From NCBI GenBank assembly GCA_047614125.1, contig JBLHHI010000089.1, forward strand, positions 1 to 14,203: DNA of 14,203 bases, given 5' to 3'. Below the pieces are notes generated by a model. The model saw nothing but the letters and a program-made list of their open reading frames with translations. It searched no databases and was not told where the DNA came from. The stretch comes from JBLHHI01 sp047614125. GTDB taxonomy: Bacteria; Bacteroidota; Bacteroidia; NS11-12g; UBA9320. The translations under genes were made by a program, and so were the position numbers. Of this stretch, positions 1 through 6,919 are shown piece by piece; the stretch's first letter is position 1; every line of letters begins with the position of its first letter.

Positions 1-46
1 TTATAAAATAGAAATCATCGGTATTGGCTTTTCTTAGTTCGGACAT
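1..46 (-). CDS. N-terminus of a probable IS200-like/RAYT transposase (partial)
   Basis: An ATG at 46-44 on the minus strand opens a frame of 15 codons that runs off the left edge and reads MSELRKANTDDFYFI. Bacteroidota IS200-like or REP-associated tyrosine transposases (Y1 HUH enzymes that nick and rejoin single-stranded hairpin DNA) commonly start with a short charged stretch followed by a YF[IL]T-type strand, and this fits. The catalytic HUH and tyrosine motifs lie outside the window, so the call rests on the opening residues and on the run of small hairpins just upstream (73-157), as expected near such genes. It could instead be an unrelated gene. Confidence 0.4.
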   Translation of the reverse strand, partial: MSELRKANTDDFYFI

Positions 47-72
47 GGTTTCTCAAATTTAAGACTTAAAGT

Positions 73-157
73 GGCAAGATGCCACAACATAATGCTCACT
101 CAGCTGGAGCTGAGCGAGTGCGGCAGAATTGGCCGAGAAGTATTCATCGAAAGAATA
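73..157. repeat. Cluster of small hairpins upstream of the transposase-like start
   Basis: Three inverted repeats stand close together: 73-83 (GGCA, 3-nt loop, TGCC), 95-118 (11-bp stem with one mismatch, CTCACTCAGCT/AGCTGAGCGAG, loop GG) and 141-157 (TATTC/GAATA, 7-nt loop). RAYT and IS200-type transposases recognise hairpins near their ends, so these may be the right-end structure of the element whose transposase begins at 46. That link is inference. The hairpins overlap a possible coding remnant on the plus strand. Confidence 0.4.
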
Positions 158-242
158 CGCCCGAAAACGATGGCAAGAATACGTTGATTTTGAAGCCGAT
201 ATGATTACTACTTTGGAGTATCGAAGCGACCGGATGCATTGA
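114..242 (+). pseudogene. Unrecognised coding remnant, apparently frameshifted
   Basis: After a TGA at 111-113 the plus strand stays open for 42 codons and stops at 240-242. The composition is protein-like, rich in Ala, Glu, Lys, Tyr and Asp, with a stretch SAAELAEKYSSKEYARKRW near the beginning. The frame has no start codon near its beginning. A second plus frame with ATG at 92 (MLTQLELSE) lies just upstream and would join it through a one-base shift near 113-117. I do not recognise a family. It ends a few bases from the convergent end of the GT39 gene and begins within the hairpin cluster, so it may be the broken tail of a gene disrupted by the neighbouring element. A chance open frame is possible. 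Confidence 0.25.
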
Positions 243-248
243 GAGCCT

Positions 249-1970
249 TCAATAAAACTCCTGCTTCCGATAAAAAACGAAATAGCCCCCATTTGAATAA
301 ACCAGCTCTAATTCGAGGTTCGATTTCAATTCAGCTAATTTGTTTCTTCGGCAAATGAAGTAGGTTGGTTTGTCAGTTCCGCCCAACATCAACCAATTCT
401 TTTCTCGGTGCTCGAAGGTGTCGCGCTCCAGGGCGGTTAAATCCAACAAAGACAAAGCTTCGGCATTTTTCAACAATACTCTGCGCTCAATCATTAAACA
501 ATCCAACGAATCGTAAGGCTCAACTTCGCCATAAAATAAATGCGCATAACTCTTATATCCATAGGGTTCTAAATATTTGATGGTGTCGGCTTTTGATTCA
601 TAAAAATTAATGATTTGTCCTTGCAGGTGTTCTTCTACCTTAGGAGCTGTTTGCCATAAATAGACCGTAAAATAAATGGCCACGGCACAAAGTGGTTTCC
701 AAACTGCTTTTGGTTTTCTCTTCCAAACGCGGTGCATCCAAACCGCCAATGGAATAAATAACAATCCCAGTAAAACATGCCAAATCGACCAAGATACCGA
801 AACTAAACTTGCTTCTACCAGTCGCTCAAAGTCAGAAAGTAGATCCCATTTTGCCAACGTTGTACTATACATTCCGAAGATAGGCAGCGCAGCAAATAAC
901 ACGCACCAAAACACCAGAAGAGATGCAAAAATGGTATGCAACCAAGATGGAACCTTTCCTCCTTCAACAACGTATAGAAGCGTTTCAGCTGCCAAAAAAG
1001 TTATTGAAAAATAGCACAACGATGAATAGTGAACAATTTTGGTGGTTACCAGCGAAAAGAGCACCAATACAATCCAAAACATTATTCGCATCCACGTTGA
1101 AAATTCAGAACCCTTCGAAGCTTTGGTTGTCAAACGTTGAAGCGCCCATATAGATGCCGGAAAGCATCCCATCAACAAAACGATGGGATGGTAGTACCAA
1201 GGCTGACCATGCGAAGCAACCGGGTGAAGCATCAAATCGATTTGATACGAAACAAACTGTTTTATAAAGCCTGGACCCGATTGCAGATAATTGGGTACGA
1301 GCCATATGGATGACACCAATGCGGAGCTTACGATAAAAACCAAAAAATGAAGCCCACTTAAACCCAGTCTTCCCTTCTTTCGCAAGAGTACTAAAAAGCC
1401 AATTAAGGCAATAATTAGAGCAGCCACTGGACCTTTAGTTAACACCGCCAACCCACAAAAAAGACCGGCCAGTGCCATGTTCTTTGAACTTGAACTGCGC
1501 TCAAAAGCTAAATACAATTGATAAATGGAAAGAAAGATGAAGAGGTTGAACAACGGATCAATAATGCCGGAGTGAAAGTAAAATTGTGGAGTAAACGACG
1601 CCAAATAAAGGATGGCCCACCAAAATCCGAGTTTCTGAGAATGTATGTTTTTCCCGATGTAAAATAAAAGGTTGAGGGTTGCAACCCCAGCTAAAGCGTT
1701 TGGCAAGCGAGCGGCAAATTCATTAATACCAAAACACTTCATCGATGCCACCTGCATCCAAATAAAGAACGGAGGCTTCTCCCAGAAAGGCGCATAGTTT
1801 ATCTGCACAAAGCTGTAATTGCCTGTTGCGATCATTTCTCGAGCAGCCTCTGCAAAGTTTATTTCATCCCAATCAAACAAATGAACAGAGCCTAAAAAGG
1901 GAACAAAGAGCAAGATTGCCAATGCCGAAAGGAAAATATGAAACCGTGCCGGTTTAATCTCGCTTAGCAT
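249..1970 (-). CDS. GT39/ArnT-like membrane glycosyltransferase
   Basis: This 573-residue polytopic membrane protein belongs to the GT-C superfamily, which transfers a sugar from a polyprenyl-phosphate donor to protein or lipid A on the outer face of the inner membrane. After the first helix (about residues 12-29) comes the acidic loop motif FDWDEINFAEAAREM (32-46), with D33, D35 and E36 as candidate catalytic acids. A PFWEKPP motif at 61-67 and NEFAARLPNALAG at 83-95 are typical of ArnT/PMT-like proteins. About ten further hydrophobic segments follow, then a soluble C-terminal part. Length is close to ArnT (about 550). The ATG at 1970 overlaps the end of the upstream PAP2 gene by 17 bases, which suggests translational coupling. 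The sugar and acceptor cannot be read from sequence. Confidence 0.88.
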   Translation of the reverse strand: MLSEIKPARFHIFLSALAILLFVPFLGSVHLFDWDEINFAEAAREMIATGNYSFVQINYAPFWEKPPFFIWMQVASMKCFGINEFAARLPNALAGVATLNLLFYIGKNIHSQKLGFWWAILYLASFTPQFYFHSGIIDPLFNLFIFLSIYQLYLAFERSSSSKNMALAGLFCGLAVLTKGPVAALIIALIGFLVLLRKKGRLGLSGLHFLVFIVSSALVSSIWLVPNYLQSGPGFIKQFVSYQIDLMLHPVASHGQPWYYHPIVLLMGCFPASIWALQRLTTKASKGSEFSTWMRIMFWIVLVLFSLVTTKIVHYSSLCYFSITFLAAETLLYVVEGGKVPSWLHTIFASLLVFWCVLFAALPIFGMYSTTLAKWDLLSDFERLVEASLVSVSWSIWHVLLGLLFIPLAVWMHRVWKRKPKAVWKPLCAVAIYFTVYLWQTAPKVEEHLQGQIINFYESKADTIKYLEPYGYKSYAHLFYGEVEPYDSLDCLMIERRVLLKNAEALSLLDLTALERDTFEHREKNWLMLGGTDKPTYFICRRNKLAELKSNLELELVYSNGGYFVFYRKQEFY

Positions 1971-2622
1971 ATTGATTCCACTTTAAATCAAGCCTTCCTC
2001 CATGAAATGGTTTGCGATAAACCAAAAAATAATATACAACGCTCGCAAGAAATACACCTAAAAATCCCCCAGCCATCACATCTTTTAAAAAGTGCTGAAC
2101 CAAAAACATACGAGATACTCCAACCAATGCCGCTAGAAATATGACTCCGGACGACATCCATTTCTTAGGTAAGCACAGCGCGAGATAAAAAAAGTACCCA
2201 AAAGCAGCCGTGGTATGCCCCGATGGGAAGCTGTTGTGCCGATTAATTCGCATGTTGGGTAAGTGTTCGGGAATGATGTTGAGTTTTTCGAACAGAACAA
2301 TGGGCCGCATTGCATCGCTAAATACGATGTGCTTAAAAAAAGTAACCAGTGCCAATATGAGCAAGCCCATAACCAAAAACCCTAAAAATTCGCGCATGGT
2401 TCGAGCAAAAAATAAGTACAAGAGTGGAATTGAAAATCCAATCCATTCTCCAATTCTGGTAACATATATGAAAACTTGTTCAGATTTTGGATTGTAAAAT
2501 TGATTCAGCCAAAGAATTTCTTGTCCTTGTGGAAGCAACATAAGTAAAACTCCCCCAAACACTAAAAGAAGACTCCAAAATATGTAGATTGATCGGTATT
2601 TATAGAAGAACTCATACGTCAT
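1954..2622 (-). CDS. PAP2-family membrane phosphatase
   Basis: This 222-residue membrane protein carries the three PAP2 signatures: K97-x8-R106-P107, P133-S-G-H136, and S170-R171-x5-H177-x3-D181. H136 and H177 are the expected acid/base and nucleophilic histidines. The first signature is slightly longer than the usual K-x6-RP. Family members remove phosphate from lipid substrates such as undecaprenyl pyrophosphate, phosphatidylglycerol phosphate or lipid A at the membrane surface. Five or six hydrophobic segments surround the motifs (for example 12-30, 60-72, 79-95, 157-169, 183-201). It overlaps the downstream GT39 gene by 17 bases, so the pair may act together in recycling a polyprenyl carrier or in lipid A remodelling; that pairing is inference. 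A perfect TAnnTTTG box lies just upstream. Confidence 0.9.
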   Translation of the reverse strand: MTYEFFYKYRSIYIFWSLLLVFGGVLLMLLPQGQEILWLNQFYNPKSEQVFIYVTRIGEWIGFSIPLLYLFFARTMREFLGFLVMGLLILALVTFFKHIVFSDAMRPIVLFEKLNIIPEHLPNMRINRHNSFPSGHTTAAFGYFFYLALCLPKKWMSSGVIFLAALVGVSRMFLVQHFLKDVMAGGFLGVFLASVVYYFLVYRKPFHGGRLDLKWNQYAKRD

Positions 2623-2635
2623 AACGAATCGCGCT

Positions 2636-2643
2636 CAAAAATA
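2636..2643 (-). promoter_or_regulatory. -7 box for the PAP2-GT39 operon
   Basis: TATTTTTG on the minus strand matches the Bacteroidota -7 consensus TAnnTTTG exactly and ends 13 bases before the PAP2 start codon. The nearest upstream TTG is about 24 bases away, a little far for a -33 element. The predicted 5' leader would be only a few bases. Confidence 0.5.
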
Positions 2644-2719
2644 CTCATCAAGAGCTTTTTTATTTAACAAATTGTGCTTAATTTGAAAAATATTGATTAT
2701 TAAATCATAAGATAAAATA

Positions 2720-3097
2720 ATGAGCAGAATAAAGTTAGAACTTGAGTTCCTTGTTAAATCCTCACCAAACATCCTATACAACTACATATCAACACCTTCC
2801 GGTCTAACAAATTGGTTTGCTGACGACGTTAACGTAAAAGGAAAGAATTATAGTTTTTATTGGGAAGGCGAAGAAACCCTAGCCGAATTGTTAAAAAAGG
2901 TAAATGGCAAATTCATCCGGTTTAAATGGGCGGATACGGAAGACGACGAATACTTCGAAATGGAAATCCGAAAGGATGAATTAACCGGCGATATTGCCTT
3001 GGTTGTAACCGATTACGCCGATGACGATGACATTGAAGAAACGTCACTTCTTTGGGAAAGCCAAATTCAAGATTTGCGGAATGCGCTTGGCGCCTAA
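2720..3097 (+). CDS. START-like domain protein (Bacteroidota small family)
   Basis: This 125-residue soluble, acidic protein has the pattern of the SRPBCC/START-like helix-grip fold in the AHSA1-related family widespread in Bacteroidota. An N-terminal strand (KLELEFLVKSS) is followed by a helix with the typical SPxxLYNYISTPSGLTNWFAD stretch (residues 14-34), several strands (about 45-100) and a C-terminal helix (about 107-123) ending near the stop. Such folds bind hydrophobic ligands, but no ligand is known to me for this subgroup. It stands alone between a divergent PAP2 gene and a convergent gene. A weak TAnnTTTG-like box (TTAATTTG, 2678-2685, one mismatch) lies 34 bases upstream. A hairpin followed by a T run is found 26 bases past the stop. 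Confidence 0.85.
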   Translation: MSRIKLELEFLVKSSPNILYNYISTPSGLTNWFADDVNVKGKNYSFYWEGEETLAELLKKVNGKFIRFKWADTEDDEYFEMEIRKDELTGDIALVVTDYADDDDIEETSLLWESQIQDLRNALGA

Positions 3098-3131
3098 AAA
3101 ATTAAAAATGGAGCATTGAAAATGGAGAATT
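3098..3131. repeat. A/T-rich simple-repeat-like tract, copy 1
   Basis: Directly after the START-like stop is a degenerate run of units such as ATTAAAAATGGAG and ATTGAAAATGGAG. Similar text in the opposite orientation occurs at 3318-3360. Between the two tracts (3151-3317) I see no gene, only a short hairpin at 3288-3300 (GCTCC, GAT loop, GGAGC). Confidence 0.45.
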
Positions 3132-3150
3132 AGGCTCTCCGTTATTTTTT
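3124..3150 (+). terminator. Rho-independent-type terminator after the START-like gene
   Basis: GGAGA (3124-3128) pairs with TCTCC (3136-3140) across a 7-nt loop, followed by GTTATTTTTT. The stem is short, so efficiency is uncertain. It sits where the plus-strand transcript should end before the convergent minus-strand gene. Confidence 0.45.
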
Positions 3151-3317
3151 AAAATCTGTTTGTTGTTTAAGGTTTCGGGTTGCTTTCGAAGGTTGGTGTA
3201 ATATTGACCTAATTAAAACGCGCGTTCCTTTAAGTCCATGTCCTCGGAACAAAGTGGCTAACTATATCACTTTTTTGATGAGGTTGTGCTCCGATGGAGC
3301 CAGAATTAATTCTTGAT

Positions 3318-3360
3318 ATTAAACATTTTCAATCTTCCATTCTCAATCGTCAATCGATTA
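3318..3360. repeat. A/T-rich simple-repeat-like tract, copy 2 (inverted)
   Basis: Read on the minus strand, this tract contains GAATGGAAGATTGAAAATG, close to the units found in the opposite orientation at 3098-3131. The two tracts bracket the non-coding stretch between two convergent genes. Confidence 0.4.
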
Positions 3361-3365
3361 ACATC

Positions 3366-3911
3366 CTAATCCTCATACCGATCATCAATATCCTTTTTCC
3401 GATCCACCACCTTTTGAACCGAAGTCTCGGTCTTTGTTTTCAACTTTTTGATTTCCAACTTAATGCGTTCAATCCAATCGTTGTTTACCGGAATTAAATC
3501 ATTCGTAAACTCATCCCATTCTTGCTCCGCACCTTCATCGGCTAAACAAGCTTTGATGGCGGTTTTTTGGATTTGCAGGCTCTTGTTCATTGCATAAGCC
3601 ATGTCTACATGATCATGCTCTAAATCAGCCAGTTCGTCTTCCGTCCAACGCCGATTCATATCTGCCTTAAGCAGCTTAACAATGCACGAACACTTGACCT
3701 TCGATTCTGAGCTGTCGCAATATTTTACTTCCAATTCTTGCAACGAAAGCGGGTTCGATTTAAAACTACCAATTTCGAAGTAAAACATGAAGAACAGAAC
3801 TACCAAGGCCATTAAAACAAGTCCAAGGAGTTTGGTTAAAAGTTTACTTCCCCATTTTATTAAGGCGAAACCGACGGCAAAAATTAAGAGTGTTGTAAGT
3901 GAAATTTCCAA
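3366..3911 (-). CDS. Small membrane-anchored protein with CxC...C pattern, function unknown
   Basis: I do not recognise the family. The 181-residue product has two adjoining hydrophobic segments at the N-terminus (about 5-18 and 26-45), then a soluble, highly charged region. Cysteines are at 65, 74, 76 and 122, the last three forming C-x-C-x45-C. A lysine-rich helix, likely coiled, fills about 145-170. The start is TTG at 3911: an in-frame TAA lies two codons upstream, and the first internal Met would cut away the first membrane segment. It follows the DinB-family gene by 27 bases and probably shares its transcript. A similar C-x-C-x47-C arrangement occurs in the 578-residue protein at 5147-6883. 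Confidence 0.72.
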   Translation of the reverse strand: MEISLTTLLIFAVGFALIKWGSKLLTKLLGLVLMALVVLFFMFYFEIGSFKSNPLSLQELEVKYCDSSESKVKCSCIVKLLKADMNRRWTEDELADLEHDHVDMAYAMNKSLQIQKTAIKACLADEGAEQEWDEFTNDLIPVNNDWIERIKLEIKKLKTKTETSVQKVVDRKKDIDDRYED

Positions 3912-3938
3912 ATCTTATTGAATATAAATACCTTTCAT

Positions 3939-4472
3939 TTAGCTGGAAGGGAATTCTGGATGAGAAGTATATCGTTCTTTTAAAACAGCAATGTGGTGCT
4001 TTACGTGCCCCGCCATGATAAAGGCCATGCTTCCAACGCTGAACACAAAACCGCTCGATATACCTTCTCTTGGAAGCGATTCTTGGGTAAAGGATTTAAA
4101 AAGCAGAATGCTCGACTTCCTGCATTGTTCAAAATGGTCTACCAAATCTTCGATGTTAAGATGTTCCACCTTTGCTTGTTCGGCATAATGGTTATCGTCG
4201 AACGAGGACAGTTCCGTGCGATCCTTTCTCGCAAACCGCAGGGCGCGATAAGCAAAGATCGTTTCTGCATCGATCATGTGTTGTATAACTTGTTTTATCG
4301 ACCACTTTTTGGGTTCGTATGAAAACGAAGCTTGTGAATTCGAAATGCTCCCTAAGTAGTTCTTAATGGAGGCTAAATCCTCCTTTAACGCTTGAATCGG
4401 GTCATCCGAATCAACCAAGTTCACATAGGGCTTATAATACGACGGTATGTTTACTACGTACGGCTTACTCAT
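3939..4472 (-). CDS. DinB/YfiT-family putative metal-dependent enzyme
   Basis: This 177-residue four-helix-bundle protein belongs to the DinB superfamily. The three histidines that bind a divalent metal in this fold are visible: H65 in WSIKQVIQHMIDAE (57-70), then H156 and H160 in AGHVKHH near the C-terminus. The family includes thiol transferases that use bacillithiol or mycothiol as well as hydrolases; the substrate here cannot be told from sequence. Length is normal for the family. It sits 28 bases downstream of a lipoprotein gene and 27 bases upstream of a small membrane protein gene, all on the minus strand, which suggests one transcript started near 5041. Confidence 0.85.
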   Translation of the reverse strand: MSKPYVVNIPSYYKPYVNLVDSDDPIQALKEDLASIKNYLGSISNSQASFSYEPKKWSIKQVIQHMIDAETIFAYRALRFARKDRTELSSFDDNHYAEQAKVEHLNIEDLVDHFEQCRKSSILLFKSFTQESLPREGISSGFVFSVGSMAFIMAGHVKHHIAVLKERYTSHPEFPSS

Positions 4473-4500
4473 AAGGCAGTTAACCTAAAAGGTGTTGCGA

Positions 4501-5004
4501 CTACTTCTTCGTCATTAAAAATTCGAACAAGTCGTAATCAGAAGGAGGGTTTTGTTTACGCTCGCAATATACCGTTATTTTGTTGGTGGCCGTGTAGAAA
4601 ACCCCGTGGTATCGGTTGGCGTCTCCATCTACGTTGATGTACTTTTTCCCGTTTAAAGTGCCGAAATTTTTAACTTCTTGCTCCGGAATATCAAATGCAT
4701 ATCCACCCGATATTGCTCTTAAATTATAGCCCGACATAAAAAGGAACAATCCATCTTGATAAAAATCAAAACGTGTATCGTCCTTTGCATTTATGAGAAT
4801 CTTTAAATCCAGTACATATTCGTTCTGCAGATCTCCGGTTCGAGCATTGTAAACATTTAAATCAGAAGAATACTCCCCAGCAACCTTGTTGCGCAAATCG
4901 GTATCTGTTGGAGTAGTATCTACTGGATCATCTTCCTTGCAGCCCGTTTGTAAGATGGCGAAACCAAGGAAAAGACAAAGACTTAGACTTAGATAATTTT
5001 TCAT
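4501..5004 (-). CDS. Lipoprotein, probably surface-exposed, function unknown
   Basis: The 167-residue product starts with a lipoprotein signal peptide ending in the lipobox L-Q-T-G-C22. The residues after the cysteine are K-E-D-D, matching the acidic lipoprotein export signal described in Flavobacterium and Capnocytophaga, so display on the outer face of the outer membrane is predicted. The mature part (about 145 residues) looks beta-rich, with alternating hydrophobic and polar residues, and may form a lipocalin-like or small beta-barrel fold; I cannot assign a domain. It is the first gene of a likely three-gene run with the DinB-family and small membrane protein genes. A TATTTTTG box lies 36 bases before the start. 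Confidence 0.8.
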   Translation of the reverse strand: MKNYLSLSLCLFLGFAILQTGCKEDDPVDTTPTDTDLRNKVAGEYSSDLNVYNARTGDLQNEYVLDLKILINAKDDTRFDFYQDGLFLFMSGYNLRAISGGYAFDIPEQEVKNFGTLNGKKYINVDGDANRYHGVFYTATNKITVYCERKQNPPSDYDLFEFLMTKK

Positions 5005-5040
5005 ATGTCGAATTTATAATGTGCTCTTTAATGTTGTGAT

Positions 5041-5073
5041 CAAAAATAAGAATTGAATTCAATTGTTATGCAA
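5041..5073 (-). promoter_or_regulatory. Promoter of the lipoprotein-DinB-membrane protein operon
   Basis: Minus strand: a -33 TTG at 5073-5071, a 22-base spacer and a perfect TATTTTTG -7 box at 5048-5041. It overlaps the divergent promoter of the 578-residue membrane protein. Confidence 0.55.
5051..5064. promoter_or_regulatory. 14-bp perfect palindrome between divergent promoters
   Basis: AATTGAATTCAATT reads the same on both strands. It lies between the -33 and -7 elements of the minus promoter and touches the -33 element of the plus promoter, so a dimeric regulator bound here could control both transcripts. A/T-rich DNA makes such palindromes more likely by chance, so this is a candidate only. 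Confidence 0.35.
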
Positions 5074-5094
5074 TGGTTTGAGAATTTATATTTG
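5063..5094 (+). promoter_or_regulatory. Promoter of the 578-residue membrane protein gene
   Basis: Plus strand: a -33 TTG at 5063-5065, a 21-base spacer and a perfect TATATTTG -7 box at 5087-5094. The predicted start of transcription leaves a leader of about 45 bases before the ATG at 5147. Confidence 0.6.
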
Positions 5095-5146
5095 CTTCTT
5101 AACCGTAATATAAACCTGCGCACACAAAATCCTTCAAAATATTCGT

Positions 5147-6883
5147 ATGTCTACCAACCAAGAACAAATTTCCACCACCAATCCCGAACCAAGATCTATC
5201 AACATTAATGTACCCAATGGAACATTAAAAGGGAATCGGAAAATAGTGCCCATTGGGTATTTACTTGTGCTCATTTCGTTCTTTTTTAGCTTTATGAACA
5301 TTAACTGTGGTGGAACTAAATTGGCATCCGTTTCTGGAATTGATTTGGTGATTGGCGATGAAATTGAAAAAAAGGATATTGCAGCAGTCAGCTTCGACAC
5401 CACCGATTTTGAAGTCCAAACTATTAAACCCAACCCCTTTGCCATCATTGCCTTTGGATGCAGCGTTTTAGGTCTGTTATTGTTCTTTTTCAAACAGGCC
5501 AAAGAAAGTCGCAACAACATGATATTAAGCACCATAGGCTTTGTTTCGTTGGTCATTATTCCCTTTGCATCCAATTCCTTTCTAACCGAGAAAACGTCAT
5601 TAGATTCGGCGTTTGAAGTAATTTCCATTTCCTTTCAACTCGGATATTTTATAGCCTTAGGCCTCTTTCTAGTCATAGCCATTATAAGCTATGTTGGAAG
5701 GGAAAAGGTGGCCTCGTCAAATCCCAACTTACCACAAGGCATTGTTGAAGAGGACGGACAACGAACGTATCGTATGAGTTCGCCCTCCGACCCCATCGAT
5801 TGGATGATGCACCACCCCAAACTCATTGGTGGCATTGTGTTGTGTTTGGCGGCAGCCGGGATTTATTATTATATAAATTATGCACCCAATGCAGATCGAG
5901 ATGGAGAACGAGCAGCCGAATACATCTGCAATTGCGATGAAAAATTGGCAACTCAATCGGATGAATACTTCCACGAAATGGAATCAAAGATAAAATCTGG
6001 TGAGCTAAGCTCTGGTACGGAAGCAATGAAGCTGTTGAAGAAAAAGAACTACCAACTTGCTAAAAAACACCGCAAATGCAGAGGAGCTGCGCTTAAAAAG
6101 CGGGAATTACTCATAACCGAGTACAGAACTTCGGAAGGTGATAATCATCGGTTTATTGAAGCCTTCGATGCCAAATTGAAGTCGTGCCCAGATACCACGG
6201 AGCGGAATGAACGCAATGAATTTTTTGCCGGATTAAAGACGTTGATCAAAACACTTCCCAATCCAGCCCCGGATGCTACTCGCATTCGAGAAGACATCTT
6301 AGGTAAAAACATGGCCGGTTGGAAACTGCGATTGGACGAGGAAATTGTAGAATTAAAATCCGACACGGGCTCTTTTATTGAGCTAAAAGACGGAACGCCC
6401 TCGGTTAAAATTAAATTGACCACAAAGCTAAAAGGCATAAAATCAGAAGATTATTTCGTAACCCACGGTGTGATTGTTTACACCCTCAGCGAAGATGATT
6501 GGGAAATAGAGGATTACCAAAACGATTCGATTCATGCCTTTTATGCCGTTGATAATGAGAATTGGAAAGACATTTACATCTACGGGTTCTACGACTTTTC
6601 TACAATCACCTTGTTAACTAAAGAACCCTTGATTTGGAGAATTAGAGGATTTGAAGAAAAAACCGGGTCTTCGGATTATGGAAAGTCTATGCCGCTCAAT
6701 TTTAGATATTCGGTACAAGCAGCAAAATCAGATTCTACCTTTGTTCACCTCAAATTTACCTTTCTACCAGCCGATGAAAACGAATATGACGAGGATTATG
6801 AATACGGCGGGCATCAGCTTAAAGCGGCTGAAATAGAAGAACCTGAAATGGAAGAAGTTGAAACAAACAGTCATGGTTACTAA
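5147..6883 (+). CDS. Five-helix membrane protein with large charged C-terminal region, function unknown
   Basis: I do not recognise the family. The 578-residue product has an N-terminal tail of about 32 residues, four membrane segments (about 33-52, 97-115, 125-142, 163-183), a linker with many Pro and Ser, and a fifth segment (about 225-244). A soluble region of about 330 residues follows. Its first part is a Cys-containing helical segment (C261-x-C263-x47-C311 and C347), rich in Lys and Glu. The second part (about 390-540) looks beta-rich, and the tail (540-572) is strongly acidic. Thirty-six bases downstream lies a lipoprotein gene on the same strand. A stress-sensing or envelope-scaffold role would be a guess. 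Confidence 0.75.
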   Translation: MSTNQEQISTTNPEPRSININVPNGTLKGNRKIVPIGYLLVLISFFFSFMNINCGGTKLASVSGIDLVIGDEIEKKDIAAVSFDTTDFEVQTIKPNPFAIIAFGCSVLGLLLFFFKQAKESRNNMILSTIGFVSLVIIPFASNSFLTEKTSLDSAFEVISISFQLGYFIALGLFLVIAIISYVGREKVASSNPNLPQGIVEEDGQRTYRMSSPSDPIDWMMHHPKLIGGIVLCLAAAGIYYYINYAPNADRDGERAAEYICNCDEKLATQSDEYFHEMESKIKSGELSSGTEAMKLLKKKNYQLAKKHRKCRGAALKKRELLITEYRTSEGDNHRFIEAFDAKLKSCPDTTERNERNEFFAGLKTLIKTLPNPAPDATRIREDILGKNMAGWKLRLDEEIVELKSDTGSFIELKDGTPSVKIKLTTKLKGIKSEDYFVTHGVIVYTLSEDDWEIEDYQNDSIHAFYAVDNENWKDIYIYGFYDFSTITLLTKEPLIWRIRGFEEKTGSSDYGKSMPLNFRYSVQAAKSDSTFVHLKFTFLPADENEYDEDYEYGGHQLKAAEIEEPEMEEVETNSHGY

Positions 6884-6919
6884 CTTGATTTACAATGTAT
6901 TATATTTAAAAATCAGAAA

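Noticed and set aside
59..292. 77-residue minus-strand open frame over the hairpin cluster
   Set aside because: It overlaps the GT39 gene end and the inverted repeats, and its residue composition (Ser- and Cys-rich) looks like a non-coding frame.
3294..3497. Plus-strand open frame in the convergent intergenic region
   Set aside because: It runs into the minus-strand gene at 3366-3911 and its translation has the low-complexity look of antisense A/T-rich DNA.
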